A stretch of 64,000 nt of DNA from a candidate division KSB1 bacterium (GCA_034521575.1 JAXHMJ010000005.1:620001-684000), one strand, 5' to 3'; counted from the first letter of the stretch, positions 36,908-46,383 are shown. The notes: generated by a model from the letters alone, not told the origin. Translations and numbers: made by a program.

Positions 36908-37132
36908 ATGATGCAACTTACTTTTGATATTCCTGAAAAAGATCTGGCTGAATTTGGCAAAGATACCATTCAACAGGAAATTGAAAAGATGTTAAAATGG
37001 CTAAAAATCAAACACTCTTTTAAAAAAATATCAGCCCATGTGCAAGAATTAGATCATTCTTCCTATTATCAGGAATTAAAAAAAATAAGAGAAGAAACAT
37101 GGCAGGAGTATAAAAAGGATATCGACCTTTGA
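36908..37132 (+). CDS. Putative antitoxin of a PIN-domain toxin-antitoxin pair
   Basis: Small charged protein of 74 residues with an ATG preceded by AAAAAAGGAG. It has an N-terminal hydrophobic strand (MQLTFDIPEKDL) and amphipathic helices rich in Lys and Glu. It overlaps the next gene, a PIN-domain protein, by four bases. Size, order and overlap are typical of VapBC-like modules, in which the antitoxin binds DNA with its N-terminus and blocks the toxin with its C-terminus. I do not recognise the exact antitoxin family. Confidence 0.7.
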   Translation: MMQLTFDIPEKDLAEFGKDTIQQEIEKMLKWLKIKHSFKKISAHVQELDHSSYYQELKKIREETWQEYKKDIDL

Positions 37133-37557
37133 AAGTCGTCCTGGATTCCAATATTTTATTTTCTGCGCTGATTAGCGGCAAAGAATCTTATATTGATATA
37201 CTAAAGGTATTGGATGTATATGTCCCTGATTTTATTTTTCAGGAATTATCCAAATATAATGAACGAATATTAAAAAAGACAAAATTAAAAACCGAGATTA
37301 GTTCCTTTGTAAGACAGCTATTCTCTGAAATCACCGTAATTCCAAAATTTGCTATTTCTAAAGAAAATTACAGAAAAGCAGAAAATCTATGTCAGGATAT
37401 TGATCCTAAAGATACGGTGTATTTAGCTTTGAGCCTTGAGTTAGATATTCCATTGTGGTCCAATGATAAAGAACTGTTAAATGGATTATCTCAAAAAGGG
37501 TATGCAAATATTATTACCACCAAAGAAATATTCAACCAGGTTCTTGGAAAGTCATAG
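37129..37557 (+). CDS. PIN-domain toxin (VapC-like ribonuclease)
   Basis: PIN-fold protein of 142 residues. The acidic active-site residues are in place: VVLDSNILFSAL with Asp6, a conserved Glu in the helix after DFIFQELSKY, DPKDTVYLALSLEL, and PLWSNDKEL with the last aspartates. Such proteins are Mg-dependent RNases acting on tRNA or mRNA. The only usable start is a TTG at 37129, overlapping the antitoxin stop, which fits translational coupling and AAGGAT upstream. The length matches the longer PIN_3 type toxins. Confidence 0.82.
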   Translation: MKVVLDSNILFSALISGKESYIDILKVLDVYVPDFIFQELSKYNERILKKTKLKTEISSFVRQLFSEITVIPKFAISKENYRKAENLCQDIDPKDTVYLALSLELDIPLWSNDKELLNGLSQKGYANIITTKEIFNQVLGKS

Positions 37558-37601
37558 ATATGTGTATTTTGCCTTGTGTTTTTTTTAAAAGAGCAGCTCG
37601 A

Positions 37602-37841
37602 ATGAATGAGCGTATTTCAATCAATCCTCAAATATGTCACAGCAAGCCTGTCATCAGTGGAACACGGGTTTGGGCAAGTACTATCCCGGGAGCACCGGCC
37701 GGTGGTAATACGTTCGAGGAAATACTTGAAGATTATCCGACCCTCTCACGTGAGGATATTCTGGCAGCATTGGAGTTTGAAAGTTTTAAGAAAATCCAGT
37801 ATCAGTTCGTCTTGTTCGTTTTTGTTCGCTGCTTAAACTAA
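37602..37841 (+). CDS. DUF433 protein with aberrant C-terminus
   Basis: DUF433 proteins are small helix-turn-helix-like antitoxins (VapB45 type) of about 75 residues. The N-terminal 60 residues match well: RISINPQICHSKPVISGTRV, GAPAGGNTFEEILEDYP, LSREDILAALEF. The last 18 residues (KKIQYQFVLFVFVRCLN) do not resemble the family end, so the 3' part has been replaced or shifted. I start at the ATG 37602, where similarity begins. No DUF5615 toxin partner follows. It is probably an orphan remnant. Confidence 0.65.
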   Translation: MNERISINPQICHSKPVISGTRVWASTIPGAPAGGNTFEEILEDYPTLSREDILAALEFESFKKIQYQFVLFVFVRCLN

Positions 37842-38429
37842 AATCAGCAGCCAACGAAACGAACGAAACGAACAATATAAATCTGTTGCGAGGGGCAAGA
37901 AAGGCAGGAAATTGTAAGAAGAAAAAAAAGAAATAAAAACTGTCAACGTTTTAGGACGATACCTCCCTCTCCCGAACCTCGAACCCCATACCCCATACCT
38001 CATCCCGCACACCACAGCCCCCATACCTCGCACCTCATACCGCATCCCACAAACCCCGAATCTCATACTCTCATACTGCTATATCCAATGTCTATAAACA
38101 AAAAACGGCCGCCAGAGGATTGAGCTGAGAATTCAAAGCCGGAGCCAAAATAATATCAACTCTACTCTTTTAGCTCCGGCCCCTCAACTTTTCCAACACG
38201 TTCAACCAGCTCTCTGTCCCAGCTTGAAGCCAGCATTTATCATTCTGCTGCGGGACTCGCCGAACTTGAAAGACGTTGTCTGTATAGTATTTTTTAAGTC
38301 CAGAGATGTTGCAAAGGGAGTGAATTTTTTTGGAACTTTTTCCTTCATCAGTGCAAACGTATCCACTCCCTTTATCGATTAATAGTCCTCCAACCCCTGA
38401 AAACCAAACACCCTATCTTTTTCATATCA
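37842..38429. other. Gene-free stretch with low-complexity CATACC repeats and inverted repeats
   Basis: From about 37975 to 38090 the sequence is a degenerate low-complexity run of units like CCCCATACCTCAT, with no coding sense. Two inverted repeats follow: GCCGGAGC (38138-38145) with GCTCCGGC (38173-38180), and AAAGGGAGTG (38313-38322) with CACTCCCTTT (38364-38373). Either may mark the 3' end of the long minus-strand locus, but neither has a clear T-run. Confidence 0.6.
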
Positions 38430-39344
38430 TCATACACCAAGAAATTTCAATATTTCATTTTTAAACGGCGCGGATGGCTGGGCGCCGAGTTTGGTAACCG
38501 ATAATGCGGCGGCTGTATTTGCAAAAACAACAGCATCAGATAACTGTTTTTTCTCTGACAAGGCTACAGCAAGTGCGCCGTTGTATACATCACCGGCAGC
38601 TGTGGCATCCACAGCTTTCACAGACTTTGCCGGTATCATACCACTAAATGATGCGTCAGATACATAGGCTCCCCTGGCTCCCATTGTAATAACAACAGTA
38701 CTCACTCCTTTTTGGTGCAGAATATCCGCAGCTTGTTTTGCACTGGGTTCATCTTGAACAGCAACACCTGTCAGGAGCTCCGCTTCAGATTCATTTGGGG
38801 TTAAAATGGTAATCAAAGACAGCAACTCATCTGAAAGAGGCTGAGCCGGAGCGGGATTCAGGATAATATCAACGCCGTGAGATTTAGCCAATTTAGCAGC
38901 AGCGACAACTGTTTCAATCGGAATTTCGAGCTGCATCACCAGGATACCGGCATCGGCAATAACCGACTCTGCTTTTTTGATATCTAGCGGTGACAAATTA
39001 GCATTGGCGCCTGAGGCCACAGCAATACTGTTTTCTCCGTCTTTTGCAACAAATATTTCAGCAATACCGGAAGGAGCATCCGGATCTTTGAAAACATAAT
39101 CAATATTAAGATTATCCTTCTTAAATCCCTCCAGGGCTTTTTCACCAAACATATCCATACCTACCCGGGTCACAAAGGCGACTTGTCCCCCGGCTCGTGC
39201 AGCAGCCACAGCCTGATTCGCCCCCTTTCCGCCTGCGGCTGTAGAGAATTTGCCACCGAGAATCGTTTCTCCCGGTTTGGGAATTCTGGGGACCTGGACA
39301 ATCATGTCCGTATTTGAACTTCCGACCACCACAATATTCATCAT
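38430..39344 (-). CDS. rbsK: Ribokinase
   Basis: PfkB-family ribokinase of 304 residues, which phosphorylates ribose to ribose-5-phosphate in the cytoplasm. Diagnostic motifs are GSSNTDMIVQVPRIPKPGET, GGKGANQAVAAAR (substrate loop), NPAPAQPL, TPNESEAELLTG, and VDATAAGDVYNGAL with the catalytic aspartate, which is the true ribokinase form. It is the last gene of the long minus-strand scavenging locus, 83 bases after a sugar permease from which it is separated by a strong hairpin. A second, more divergent ribokinase lies at 52887. Confidence 0.93.
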   Translation of the reverse strand: MMNIVVVGSSNTDMIVQVPRIPKPGETILGGKFSTAAGGKGANQAVAAARAGGQVAFVTRVGMDMFGEKALEGFKKDNLNIDYVFKDPDAPSGIAEIFVAKDGENSIAVASGANANLSPLDIKKAESVIADAGILVMQLEIPIETVVAAAKLAKSHGVDIILNPAPAQPLSDELLSLITILTPNESEAELLTGVAVQDEPSAKQAADILHQKGVSTVVITMGARGAYVSDASFSGMIPAKSVKAVDATAAGDVYNGALAVALSEKKQLSDAVVFANTAAALSVTKLGAQPSAPFKNEILKFLGV

Positions 39345-39387
39345 ATTCCACCTTTAGTTTTCAATCGAGATATTCAATGGATAAACT

Positions 39388-39416
39388 ACCGGACATTTTT
39401 TAAAAAAATGTCCGGT
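39388..39416 (-). promoter_or_regulatory. Perfect intercistronic hairpin between permease and ribokinase
   Basis: A 29-base inverted repeat: ACCGGACATTTTTT pairs with AAAAAATGTCCGGT around a single central base. It lies in the 83-base gap between the permease stop and the ribokinase start. The stem itself ends with A/U runs, so it could act as a partial terminator or RNA-stability element that lowers ribokinase expression. Confidence 0.75.
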
Positions 39417-39427
39417 AAGAGACAATA

Positions 39428-40438
39428 TCAAGCTACTCTGGCATAGATAATGAGCCCGAGACCAATGACAAAAAAGATAAACATCAATGTAATCAATGGT
39501 TTTGTGCCTTTGGGAGCGTTCCTGAATTCTTTCCAGATAAACACACCCCAAAGCGCGGCGATCATGGTCGCGCCCTGACCCAGACCGTAAGAAATCGCAA
39601 AGCCTGCTTCACCCGCTGCAATAATATTAAAAGACATACCAAGGCTCCAGATAACACCGCCCAGTATCCCGATAAGATGCAGCCGGGGGTTGCCCTTGAT
39701 AAAATAATCACGATAGGCAACAGGTTCACCGGCAACCGGTTTGCGCATCAAAATAGTGTTGAAAATAAAATTCGACAGCAAGAGTCCCACTGAAAAAACC
39801 ACCACAGCAGTATAAGGTGTCATTTTTCCGGCAACAGGATTGACAAAATCCGTGGACATGGAAGCAGCCACAAATCGGTAGAAAAATCCCATAGCCACTC
39901 CTGCGACGATGGAGAAGATCAGTCCTTTGGCCGTGGACTTTTGCTCATCTGCTCCGGAAGACAGTTTCTTATATGCCACAGCATCAAGAATGATTGCAGC
40001 CACAACGCAGGCCACACCGATAAATAAAACAACGGGATTGCCGACCGGTACGGCGATATAGTTGGTGATCACACCGATAGCCAGGGCCAACCCGATACCG
40101 ACAGGAAATGCTACGGCCATACCGGCAATATCAATGGCAACCACGAGCAGAATATTGGCAAAATTAAACACAATGCCGCCCACAAACGCGGAAGTCAATG
40201 CGCCTCCGCCGGCCTGGGCCAAATCAGGCAGAAATGAGCGGCCTGCGCTCCCAAAGCTTCCCATTGTAAAGGCCAAAATAACCGACAATAACAGCACACC
40301 CAGCGCATAATCCCAGTAAAAAAGCTGAAACCGCCACTCTTTACTGGCGAGCTTTTGAGTATTTGCCCAGGACCCCCAACACAGCATCGTGACAAAACAC
40401 ATTGCCACGGCTATTGCATAAGACTGTACAACGACCAT
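39428..40438 (-). CDS. Sugar permease of the DMT/GRP (RbsU-like) family
   Basis: Integral inner-membrane protein of 336 residues with about ten hydrophobic helices. The N-terminal FVTMLCWGSWANTQKLA motif and the internal GMAVAFPVGIGLALAIGV segment are typical of the RbsU/GlcU-like sugar permeases common in Bacteroidetes ribose loci. It probably imports ribose or a related pentose from the periplasm. It has a perfect AGGAGG ribosome binding site and follows the secreted ADP-ribosylglycohydrolase at 40457 by 18 bases, so the two are co-transcribed. Substrate is inferred from neighbours. Confidence 0.88.
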   Translation of the reverse strand: MVVVQSYAIAVAMCFVTMLCWGSWANTQKLASKEWRFQLFYWDYALGVLLLSVILAFTMGSFGSAGRSFLPDLAQAGGGALTSAFVGGIVFNFANILLVVAIDIAGMAVAFPVGIGLALAIGVITNYIAVPVGNPVVLFIGVACVVAAIILDAVAYKKLSSGADEQKSTAKGLIFSIVAGVAMGFFYRFVAASMSTDFVNPVAGKMTPYTAVVVFSVGLLLSNFIFNTILMRKPVAGEPVAYRDYFIKGNPRLHLIGILGGVIWSLGMSFNIIAAGEAGFAISYGLGQGATMIAALWGVFIWKEFRNAPKGTKPLITLMFIFFVIGLGLIIYARVA

Positions 40439-40456
40439 AGTATCCTCCTCAGCGAT

Positions 40457-41974
40457 TTAGTGTTTTGGATGAGCCGGCTTGTCATCATATACCACAACAT
40501 CATTCAGATGAACCAGCACATTCTCGTTTGTATTTTTCAGTTTAATATGAACAGTGTGATTACCTTTGGGCAATTGATATCTCCAAAACGGTGTATTTTT
40601 ACGTATCACATAGTTTGTCGGAAGCTTTGAAGTCTCGACAAGCTTTCCGTCAATATACATTTCCGCAACAAGTACAACCTCTTTTTCGCCTTTATTTTCA
40701 ACATAGCCGTTACAGGCAAAACCGATACCGTCAAACTCAAAGGATGCTTCACTCATAAACGTCTTATTCAGACGCTGCCGTTTAACCGGATAATGGCCTT
40801 CAAAACCAACTTCCAACCGAACGGCTTTAGGCTGCTGCACGGCTATGGTCACTTGTTCTTTCTTGACTTTGCCGCCGTTTTGCTTGATCAGCTCCAGAGC
40901 GTGCTTTAATGAATAGTCATAAGCATCGTTGAGGGAAATAGTGGTATAAGCAAAATCGCGGTCAACGACGCGATCAATCCCCTGTTTCCAATAGTCCGGG
41001 ATATTATCATACCCGATCATACAGCCAAGGATGCCACCCGCACTGGCGGGATTACAATCAGAATCATCACCCGCCCGGGTGCTGATCGACAAGGTCTTGC
41101 CATAATCTCCGTCGCCATACAGCAGGCCCAGCAGAATCCATGCAGCGTTGATTTTTGCATCAATATTAAACGTATTAAACACGCCATTCGGGCAGCCGAT
41201 ATCTTCGCCCCATTTTTCCTGGGTTTTGAACCAGGTCATCTTCCAGTTATCCGGATATTGGTCTGACCATTTGATTACATCCTGCATGCATTTATAAAAT
41301 TCGCTTTGTTCCGGTATAGTTTTCAATGCTTCATTCACGACATAGTCAATATCATCGGAAACAAATGCCAGTGAATACATGGCGCCCACATACACACCGC
41401 CGTACCATCCATCCCCGTAATTCATGATATGTCCGATTTTATCGGAAATTTCGGAAGCGGTATTGACCATGCCGGGTGTCATTAAACCGGCAAAATCAGC
41501 TTCAATCTGATAATCAATATCTTCCGAATGCGGATTGTGTAGCCAGTGTCCCGACTTGGGCGGCATAACACCGTTGAGAATATTATAGCGCGCCGCCATA
41601 TTTGCATGCCAGAGAGGATATTCAGCATTGGCAAAGGCTTTGGCAAAATCTTCGGCCGGGGCATCCAGTCCTTTGTCCTCAAATACCTGGACAAATGTCA
41701 AGTCCATATAGATATCATCGTACAAGCCGGGGGCATTGTCATAAAACCACTCCATCAGATCCGCATTCCACTCTATGGGCGTATAATCGTGGATGAATGT
41801 ACTGCGCCAGTCAAATTCCGTGGGACCGCCGAATGTACAGCCAATGACCTGACCGGCCCAGCCTCCCATAATTTTTTGCTTTAATTCATTCTGCGTCATG
41901 GTGACGGATTTTGCATGGATCACAGTGGTCAAAAGCAATAAACACAAAAGAAAAGAGATTAATTGTTTTTTCAT
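40457..41974 (-). CDS. Secreted ADP-ribosylglycohydrolase family protein (copy 1)
   Basis: Exported protein of 505 residues with signal peptide MKKQLISFLLCLLLLTTVIHA. The catalytic domain (about 25-400) has the DraG/ARH fold: GGWAGQVIGCTFGGPTEF, the DDxxxD magnesium motif in GLYDDIYMDLTFVQ, and RAGDDSDCNPASAGGILG near 300. Known members remove ADP-ribose from proteins or hydrolyse ribosyl bonds. A C-terminal beta-sandwich domain (about 410-505) resembles a binding module. It is very similar to copy 4 at 55150 and shares long identical stretches with it. Placement beside a permease and ribokinase suggests it frees ribose outside the cytoplasm. Confidence 0.9.
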   Translation of the reverse strand: MKKQLISFLLCLLLLTTVIHAKSVTMTQNELKQKIMGGWAGQVIGCTFGGPTEFDWRSTFIHDYTPIEWNADLMEWFYDNAPGLYDDIYMDLTFVQVFEDKGLDAPAEDFAKAFANAEYPLWHANMAARYNILNGVMPPKSGHWLHNPHSEDIDYQIEADFAGLMTPGMVNTASEISDKIGHIMNYGDGWYGGVYVGAMYSLAFVSDDIDYVVNEALKTIPEQSEFYKCMQDVIKWSDQYPDNWKMTWFKTQEKWGEDIGCPNGVFNTFNIDAKINAAWILLGLLYGDGDYGKTLSISTRAGDDSDCNPASAGGILGCMIGYDNIPDYWKQGIDRVVDRDFAYTTISLNDAYDYSLKHALELIKQNGGKVKKEQVTIAVQQPKAVRLEVGFEGHYPVKRQRLNKTFMSEASFEFDGIGFACNGYVENKGEKEVVLVAEMYIDGKLVETSKLPTNYVIRKNTPFWRYQLPKGNHTVHIKLKNTNENVLVHLNDVVVYDDKPAHPKH

Positions 41975-42026
41975 GACATACTCCTTGATAAATAATGATT
42001 AATTAGTTTATTCTGACCAAATTACT

Positions 42027-43940
42027 CTAGTCATCTATTTGAATCCAGGTTAAACGCCAGGCACCTTTTTTCTCTCCACCTGCTAAATAATAAGGTAAAA
42101 ACCAAAGCGGTTCTTTTTTCTCACGTTCAAGTTTTAAAACCGGAGCTTTGTCTTTATCTGTTGATTCTATCTTTAAATACAAAGATGGATCCTGGTCCGG
42201 CAGTTTGATCCGTTCTTCGCGCTCTTTGCCGTCAATGAGACCGTCAACAGCGTAAACCAGTGGACCCCGGGTAAAAGCGGCCCAGTTGATTTGATAGATA
42301 TCCTCTCCCCAATGCAGAGCATGTTCGAGCCGATCATGCCGTTTGACATGCATAGGAAATTCAATGGTTATCTGATCACCGTTTGTCCAATCGCGTACCA
42401 GTTTAAAAAACCCGTTTTCCCGCGTTGTTTGGTCAAGGCTCCGGTTATTAATTTTTACCGCTGCATTTTCACTCCAGGAGGGAATGCGTATAAACACAGG
42501 AAAATCAGATTCTTTTTCCAGGTTAAGCGTCAGCAAAATATTGCCATCAAACGGGAATCGAGTCTCCTGGGATATAGAAATCAAATTTCCAGTTAATTCA
42601 AGCTGTGCTGTGCTCTCGGTATACAGGTTGACCGAAATCCCGTTCTCTCTGATGCTGTAAATCATCGGTGGTATTTCCTCCAAAGCCAGAGCGCCGCTGG
42701 AACTGCAGCAGGCTCTAAAGACAGTGCGATGTCTGCAGCCGTTTTCAAAAGAGTGATAGCACCAGCCTTCGCCGTCAGGATACTGCGCACCCAGCAGAGC
42801 ATTATAGGCGGCGCGTTCGATCATGTCGACATATCGGGCTTTGCCCGTAATTTGATAAAGCTCCCGGTTCATCTGGATCCATGACATGGTATTGCAGGTT
42901 TCGACAAATCCATACGGGCTCCAGTATCCCTTGCGGTTAAACACCTCGTAATGTCCGCCCACGCCGCCCCATGGGCTCGCTCCGAGAGTCAGGTGATGCG
43001 TGGCAATGCTTTCCCAGGCCTGTTCGACCGCCGTCAGATAATCCAGATTTCCCGTTACTTTATACAATTTTGCAATTCCGGCAAGTGTCCAGCATAGCTG
43101 GTAAATTTTACCATCTCCGATTTGCTGAACATCAACATTACGGGCTAATCGTGAAACAACACGCAGTTCTGAACGCTGTTCAGCCTGTTCAATAATGACA
43201 GTTGCAAAGTCCAGGTATTTTCTGTCATTTGTTGCATGATACAGCTCAACAACAGCATCTATAAGCACGATACCGGACAAACCATAATGATTGCCGCGAT
43301 ACGCAACACTTTTCCCGGTTTGAAAAAACGTATCATATAAAAGATCTCCCATACGGACTGCGGTATTCAAAACATCCTGATCCGGCCAGTAACGGTTCAC
43401 CTCCAAAAAACCCAGTATCAGATAAGCATGATTCCAGATATCCCATGTCAGACTGAAATCCCGGCGTTCATCCGATGTGAACCGTACTGCAGGTGAATAG
43501 GTGCCAAGATATCCGTTATCATCCTGCTGCTGCATTAAATAATCAACAGTTTGTTTGATTTTATTAATCAATTCTTTGTCATCAGCTCTCACTGCCGCCC
43601 GGGAGGCCGTAAACAGCCATTTGCCCACATGTTCGCCGCGCCAGTCTGTGCCCTGGTTCGCTTTGACATTATCCGAATTTTCACAAACCGAATCCCGGCT
43701 ATAAATTTTAATCAGCCTGCCGTCGTTCCACTCGGGAAAAGTGTGCAGTCGGCCCAGCCGGCTCGCGTCTACAGCTTGTCCCAGCAGCCCGGATATACAG
43801 ACAGACTGGGGTTCCACCCATTTTATGCAGCAATGCGATTTTGGAACCCAATTCCGGGATTGTGCCCCACTTTGGTTTACAAACAGAACCAGGCCGATTA
43901 CTATACTGAATTGCAGAGTTGTAAATTTATTTATATGCAT
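42027..43940 (-). CDS. Secreted GH127-like beta-L-arabinofuranosidase family protein
   Basis: Exported glycosidase-like protein of about 637 residues. I use the ATG at 43940, which gives a signal peptide (MHINKFTTLQFSIVIGLVLF...GAQ); a GTG at 43967 is possible. The (alpha/alpha)6 barrel of the former DUF1680/GH127 family is evident: ETCNTMSWIQMNRELYQITG, YNALLGAQYPDG, ACCSSSGALALEEIPPM. The conserved glutamate and the cysteines that bind zinc in characterised GH127 enzymes are kept. The C-terminal part is beta-sandwich. GH127 enzymes release beta-L-arabinofuranose. In a ribose-type locus it may act on another furanoside. It is preceded by an ADP-ribosylglycohydrolase gene and a strong hairpin. 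Confidence 0.85.
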   Translation of the reverse strand: MHINKFTTLQFSIVIGLVLFVNQSGAQSRNWVPKSHCCIKWVEPQSVCISGLLGQAVDASRLGRLHTFPEWNDGRLIKIYSRDSVCENSDNVKANQGTDWRGEHVGKWLFTASRAAVRADDKELINKIKQTVDYLMQQQDDNGYLGTYSPAVRFTSDERRDFSLTWDIWNHAYLILGFLEVNRYWPDQDVLNTAVRMGDLLYDTFFQTGKSVAYRGNHYGLSGIVLIDAVVELYHATNDRKYLDFATVIIEQAEQRSELRVVSRLARNVDVQQIGDGKIYQLCWTLAGIAKLYKVTGNLDYLTAVEQAWESIATHHLTLGASPWGGVGGHYEVFNRKGYWSPYGFVETCNTMSWIQMNRELYQITGKARYVDMIERAAYNALLGAQYPDGEGWCYHSFENGCRHRTVFRACCSSSGALALEEIPPMIYSIRENGISVNLYTESTAQLELTGNLISISQETRFPFDGNILLTLNLEKESDFPVFIRIPSWSENAAVKINNRSLDQTTRENGFFKLVRDWTNGDQITIEFPMHVKRHDRLEHALHWGEDIYQINWAAFTRGPLVYAVDGLIDGKEREERIKLPDQDPSLYLKIESTDKDKAPVLKLEREKKEPLWFLPYYLAGGEKKGAWRLTWIQIDD

Positions 43941-43982
43941 GTGCACCACTTTTTTGATTTTTATCACACCATTCAGGAGAAT

Positions 43983-44011
43983 CCCGGGAGCCCTTGTCCG
44001 GGGCTCCCGGG
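43983..44011 (-). promoter_or_regulatory. GC-rich intercistronic hairpin
   Basis: An 11-bp perfect stem: CCCGGGAGCCC (43983-43993) and GGGCTCCCGGG (44001-44011), with a 7-base loop. It lies between the ADP-ribosylglycohydrolase ending at 44062 and the GH127-like gene starting at 43940. No T-run follows on the minus strand, so RNA processing or stabilisation is likelier than termination. Confidence 0.75.
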
Positions 44012-44061
44012 TGAGGGAGATAAGAAGTCACTCTCTCAGGTATGGTATCTCATCACTGTTT

Positions 44062-46050
44062 TTATTTCAATGTTTCATAGCCGGACAGTTCACGGTGAAC
44101 ACTTAATTCCGCGATTGACGTAAAATACGACGGTTCATCGTGCCAATGCGGCGCATGACCGGCCTCTCCAATCATCCGTACAGCTGTGGTTTGCACGGGT
44201 TCAAAAGCCAAAATATAATTTACAAAATGTGGCTTGTTATACGGGCCGGGTCGGCCCACCAGCTCGGGATAGATGACCAAATTTTCGACCGACGTCCACT
44301 TGCTATTTTGATTTAGATATTGAACATCAAGCGTAGAAAACCAGCCGCCGCTTTCCTCCATGGCTCCAGTACAAAAATTGAGAACGCCAACCGTCTGCTC
44401 ATCGCGCCATTCATAACCGTAAAAGTCCGTTTTGGGCTGGTGACTGCCGTCAATGCTGTAAAACGTAGAGCCGTCGCCATACCGGACACCGTCCCGAACG
44501 GCATCAACCGAATCTGTATAGAGCGAATAGGGTACAGAAAGCCACATGGCATCCCGGGTTAGAACATTTGTATGTCTGACATTGGAAAGAACACGAGTGG
44601 CAGACCCGGCAAGATTTCTGTTAACAACACACAATGTTAAAGTTCGCGTTGCGGATGTTTTCCCATCATCTGCCTGGATAGTGATGTTAAAAATACCGGG
44701 TTGTGCAGTTTTTCCCGTGACAAACCCGTTGTTCAAAACGATTCCTTCCGGTAATTGACCCTCGATAATTTTCCAGTCTATTGACCCTTGTCCACCTGTA
44801 ACAAAAACCGTGTAATTTACGTCCTGTCCAACCTCGATAAACGGCATCGGGGCATTCGGAAGTTCCATCGGTACAGAGAAATCAGCGGTTTGATTAATTT
44901 GATAGAACCATTGACCGTTCTTTTTTACTTTTTTTCCACCATGAGCAAGAATTATTTTTTCAGCCTGCAACGCCATGCGCTGAGCTGTCGCTCTCAATCC
45001 CACATCCGGAAGATCGTGTCGGGAAACATTTTTATAAAAATCATTAAATGGTTCCTGCCATTCCTCAATCGGGTACAACAGATCCCGCGGAATGCCGTCA
45101 ATCCCGACAATGATGGCAAGCAGACCGGACAGGGTTGCCGCCTGATTGTCGGCGTCAAATCCGATGGCGCAGGATAAATCAAGTGTTTTTTGAAAATTGC
45201 CTTCACCATACAACAGCGCCAATATACCGCACGCACCATTCAGATTGGCATTCCAGATGGTTTTCGTATCCAATGGCTCATTATGATAATAGGTCTCGGC
45301 CATTTCCTGTCGAGCCGCCTGCCAGTCATCAGGATATTTCTGATGCAGCGTTTTCATATCCTGAACCGTCTGCGCAAATCGGCTGTTCGCAGGCAGCGCC
45401 TGGACACCGATATCGATGAGTGTGTTGATATCTGATTCAAAAAATGCTGCAGCGTACATGGCACCATAATGTATCGTCGGTTCAACACCCCAGCCGTCAT
45501 TGGTAATCCTCGCCGCCCAGTCCGATTTTGCCGTCGCATAATCAATCATACCGGGCGCCGTGACGGCCCAGATTTCATTGACAAGCTGCGGGTCGATCTG
45601 AAACCAGTGCGGATTGTAGCGACGCATTCCCGTGACAGGCGGGGTATACCCGTAATGCATGGCGCCCAGGGCAGCCCGATTGGCCAGCCACACCCGGTCT
45701 CTGACATGATAAAGCCAGGACTGCGTGAGTTCACTGTATTTCGGATCCGGCCCGTATTTTTCCATTGCCAACAAATACATGTATTCAAAATCGGTATCAT
45801 CGTCTGAAAATGCACCGTTAATTTGTTCCAGACGATCCAGATTATCTCTGTAACCGTAAGGAAATTCCTCAGGTCCGGGGTCCTGAATATAGGCATTTTC
45901 GTGGGGCAGCCCGTAAATATTTCCGACAATTTGTCCCAGCCAGGACGCGTAAATTTTATTCTCGACGTCCTCCACCGGGATTTGTATTTTTTTTGTCCCG
46001 CAATTTAACAATAAAATCACGGCTGGAATCAACCAGATCATTTTCTTCAT
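44062..46050 (-). CDS. ADP-ribosylglycohydrolase family lipoprotein (copy 2)
   Basis: Lipoprotein of 662 residues. MKKMIWLIPAVILLLNC is a lipobox signal with Cys17, so it is anchored in a membrane, probably the outer one. The DraG/ARH catalytic domain spans about 25-380: SWLGQIVGNIYGLPHE, SDDDTDFEYMYL for the first metal site, and GFDADNQAATLSGLLA for the second. These motifs differ from the other three copies, suggesting another substrate. After it come an Ig/cadherin-like domain (about 405-480, PMPFIEVGQDVNYTV) and a C-terminal discoidin-like sandwich. The ATG has no strong overlap with neighbours. It is 16 bases after the stop of copy 3. Confidence 0.9.
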   Translation of the reverse strand: MKKMIWLIPAVILLLNCGTKKIQIPVEDVENKIYASWLGQIVGNIYGLPHENAYIQDPGPEEFPYGYRDNLDRLEQINGAFSDDDTDFEYMYLLAMEKYGPDPKYSELTQSWLYHVRDRVWLANRAALGAMHYGYTPPVTGMRRYNPHWFQIDPQLVNEIWAVTAPGMIDYATAKSDWAARITNDGWGVEPTIHYGAMYAAAFFESDINTLIDIGVQALPANSRFAQTVQDMKTLHQKYPDDWQAARQEMAETYYHNEPLDTKTIWNANLNGACGILALLYGEGNFQKTLDLSCAIGFDADNQAATLSGLLAIIVGIDGIPRDLLYPIEEWQEPFNDFYKNVSRHDLPDVGLRATAQRMALQAEKIILAHGGKKVKKNGQWFYQINQTADFSVPMELPNAPMPFIEVGQDVNYTVFVTGGQGSIDWKIIEGQLPEGIVLNNGFVTGKTAQPGIFNITIQADDGKTSATRTLTLCVVNRNLAGSATRVLSNVRHTNVLTRDAMWLSVPYSLYTDSVDAVRDGVRYGDGSTFYSIDGSHQPKTDFYGYEWRDEQTVGVLNFCTGAMEESGGWFSTLDVQYLNQNSKWTSVENLVIYPELVGRPGPYNKPHFVNYILAFEPVQTTAVRMIGEAGHAPHWHDEPSYFTSIAELSVHRELSGYETLK

Positions 46051-46065
46051 ATTTGTCCTATCATT

Positions 46066-46380
46066 TTATTTTTTTTCATATACAATAGCACCGTTTATAG
46101 TAATTTTACTGTCTGTTGCTTTTTCATTTTTATCACCGGTAACAACGAGTCGAAGTTCATGATCACCTTCAGGCAGCGTGACATTGTGATACAGGTAAGC
46201 AAAGGGATAGCCTTCCTGGTTGGCAAGCCAGTAATAGCAGTCAATGGTGCGGTCCAGCTCACCGTCGATGTAAATATCCGCCTTGCCATGGTCTTTATTC
46301 CAGGCTCCCTGCAAAAGAACGCCGGTGCCCGTGAATTCAAAAATTGCCTCCGCATTCTGTTCACCGGCCGTTTTTGTTGT
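46066..46380 (-). CDS. C-terminal module of ADP-ribosylglycohydrolase copy 3, behind an in-frame stop
   Basis: After the TAA of the gene at 46384, and in the same frame, the protein sense continues: GEQNAEAIFEFTGTGVLLQG, KADIYIDGELDRTIDCYYWL, LPEGDHELRLVV, INGAIVYEKK. This is the same kind of C-terminal beta-sandwich seen in copies 1 and 4 (compare 'VEMYIDGKL', 'VVVYDDKP'). The single TAA probably arose from a sense codon such as AAA. Either the stop is an error, or the catalytic part and its module are now separate. A start at 46314 is only a fallback. Confidence 0.7.
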   Translation of the reverse strand, partial: TTKTAGEQNAEAIFEFTGTGVLLQGAWNKDHGKADIYIDGELDRTIDCYYWLANQEGYPFAYLYHNVTLPEGDHELRLVVTGDKNEKATDSKITINGAIVYEKK

Positions 46381-46383
46381 TAT

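Noticed and set aside
37975-38090. CATACC-rich run as a possible minisatellite or regulatory array
   Set aside because: Units are irregular in length and sequence. I list it only as low-complexity DNA.
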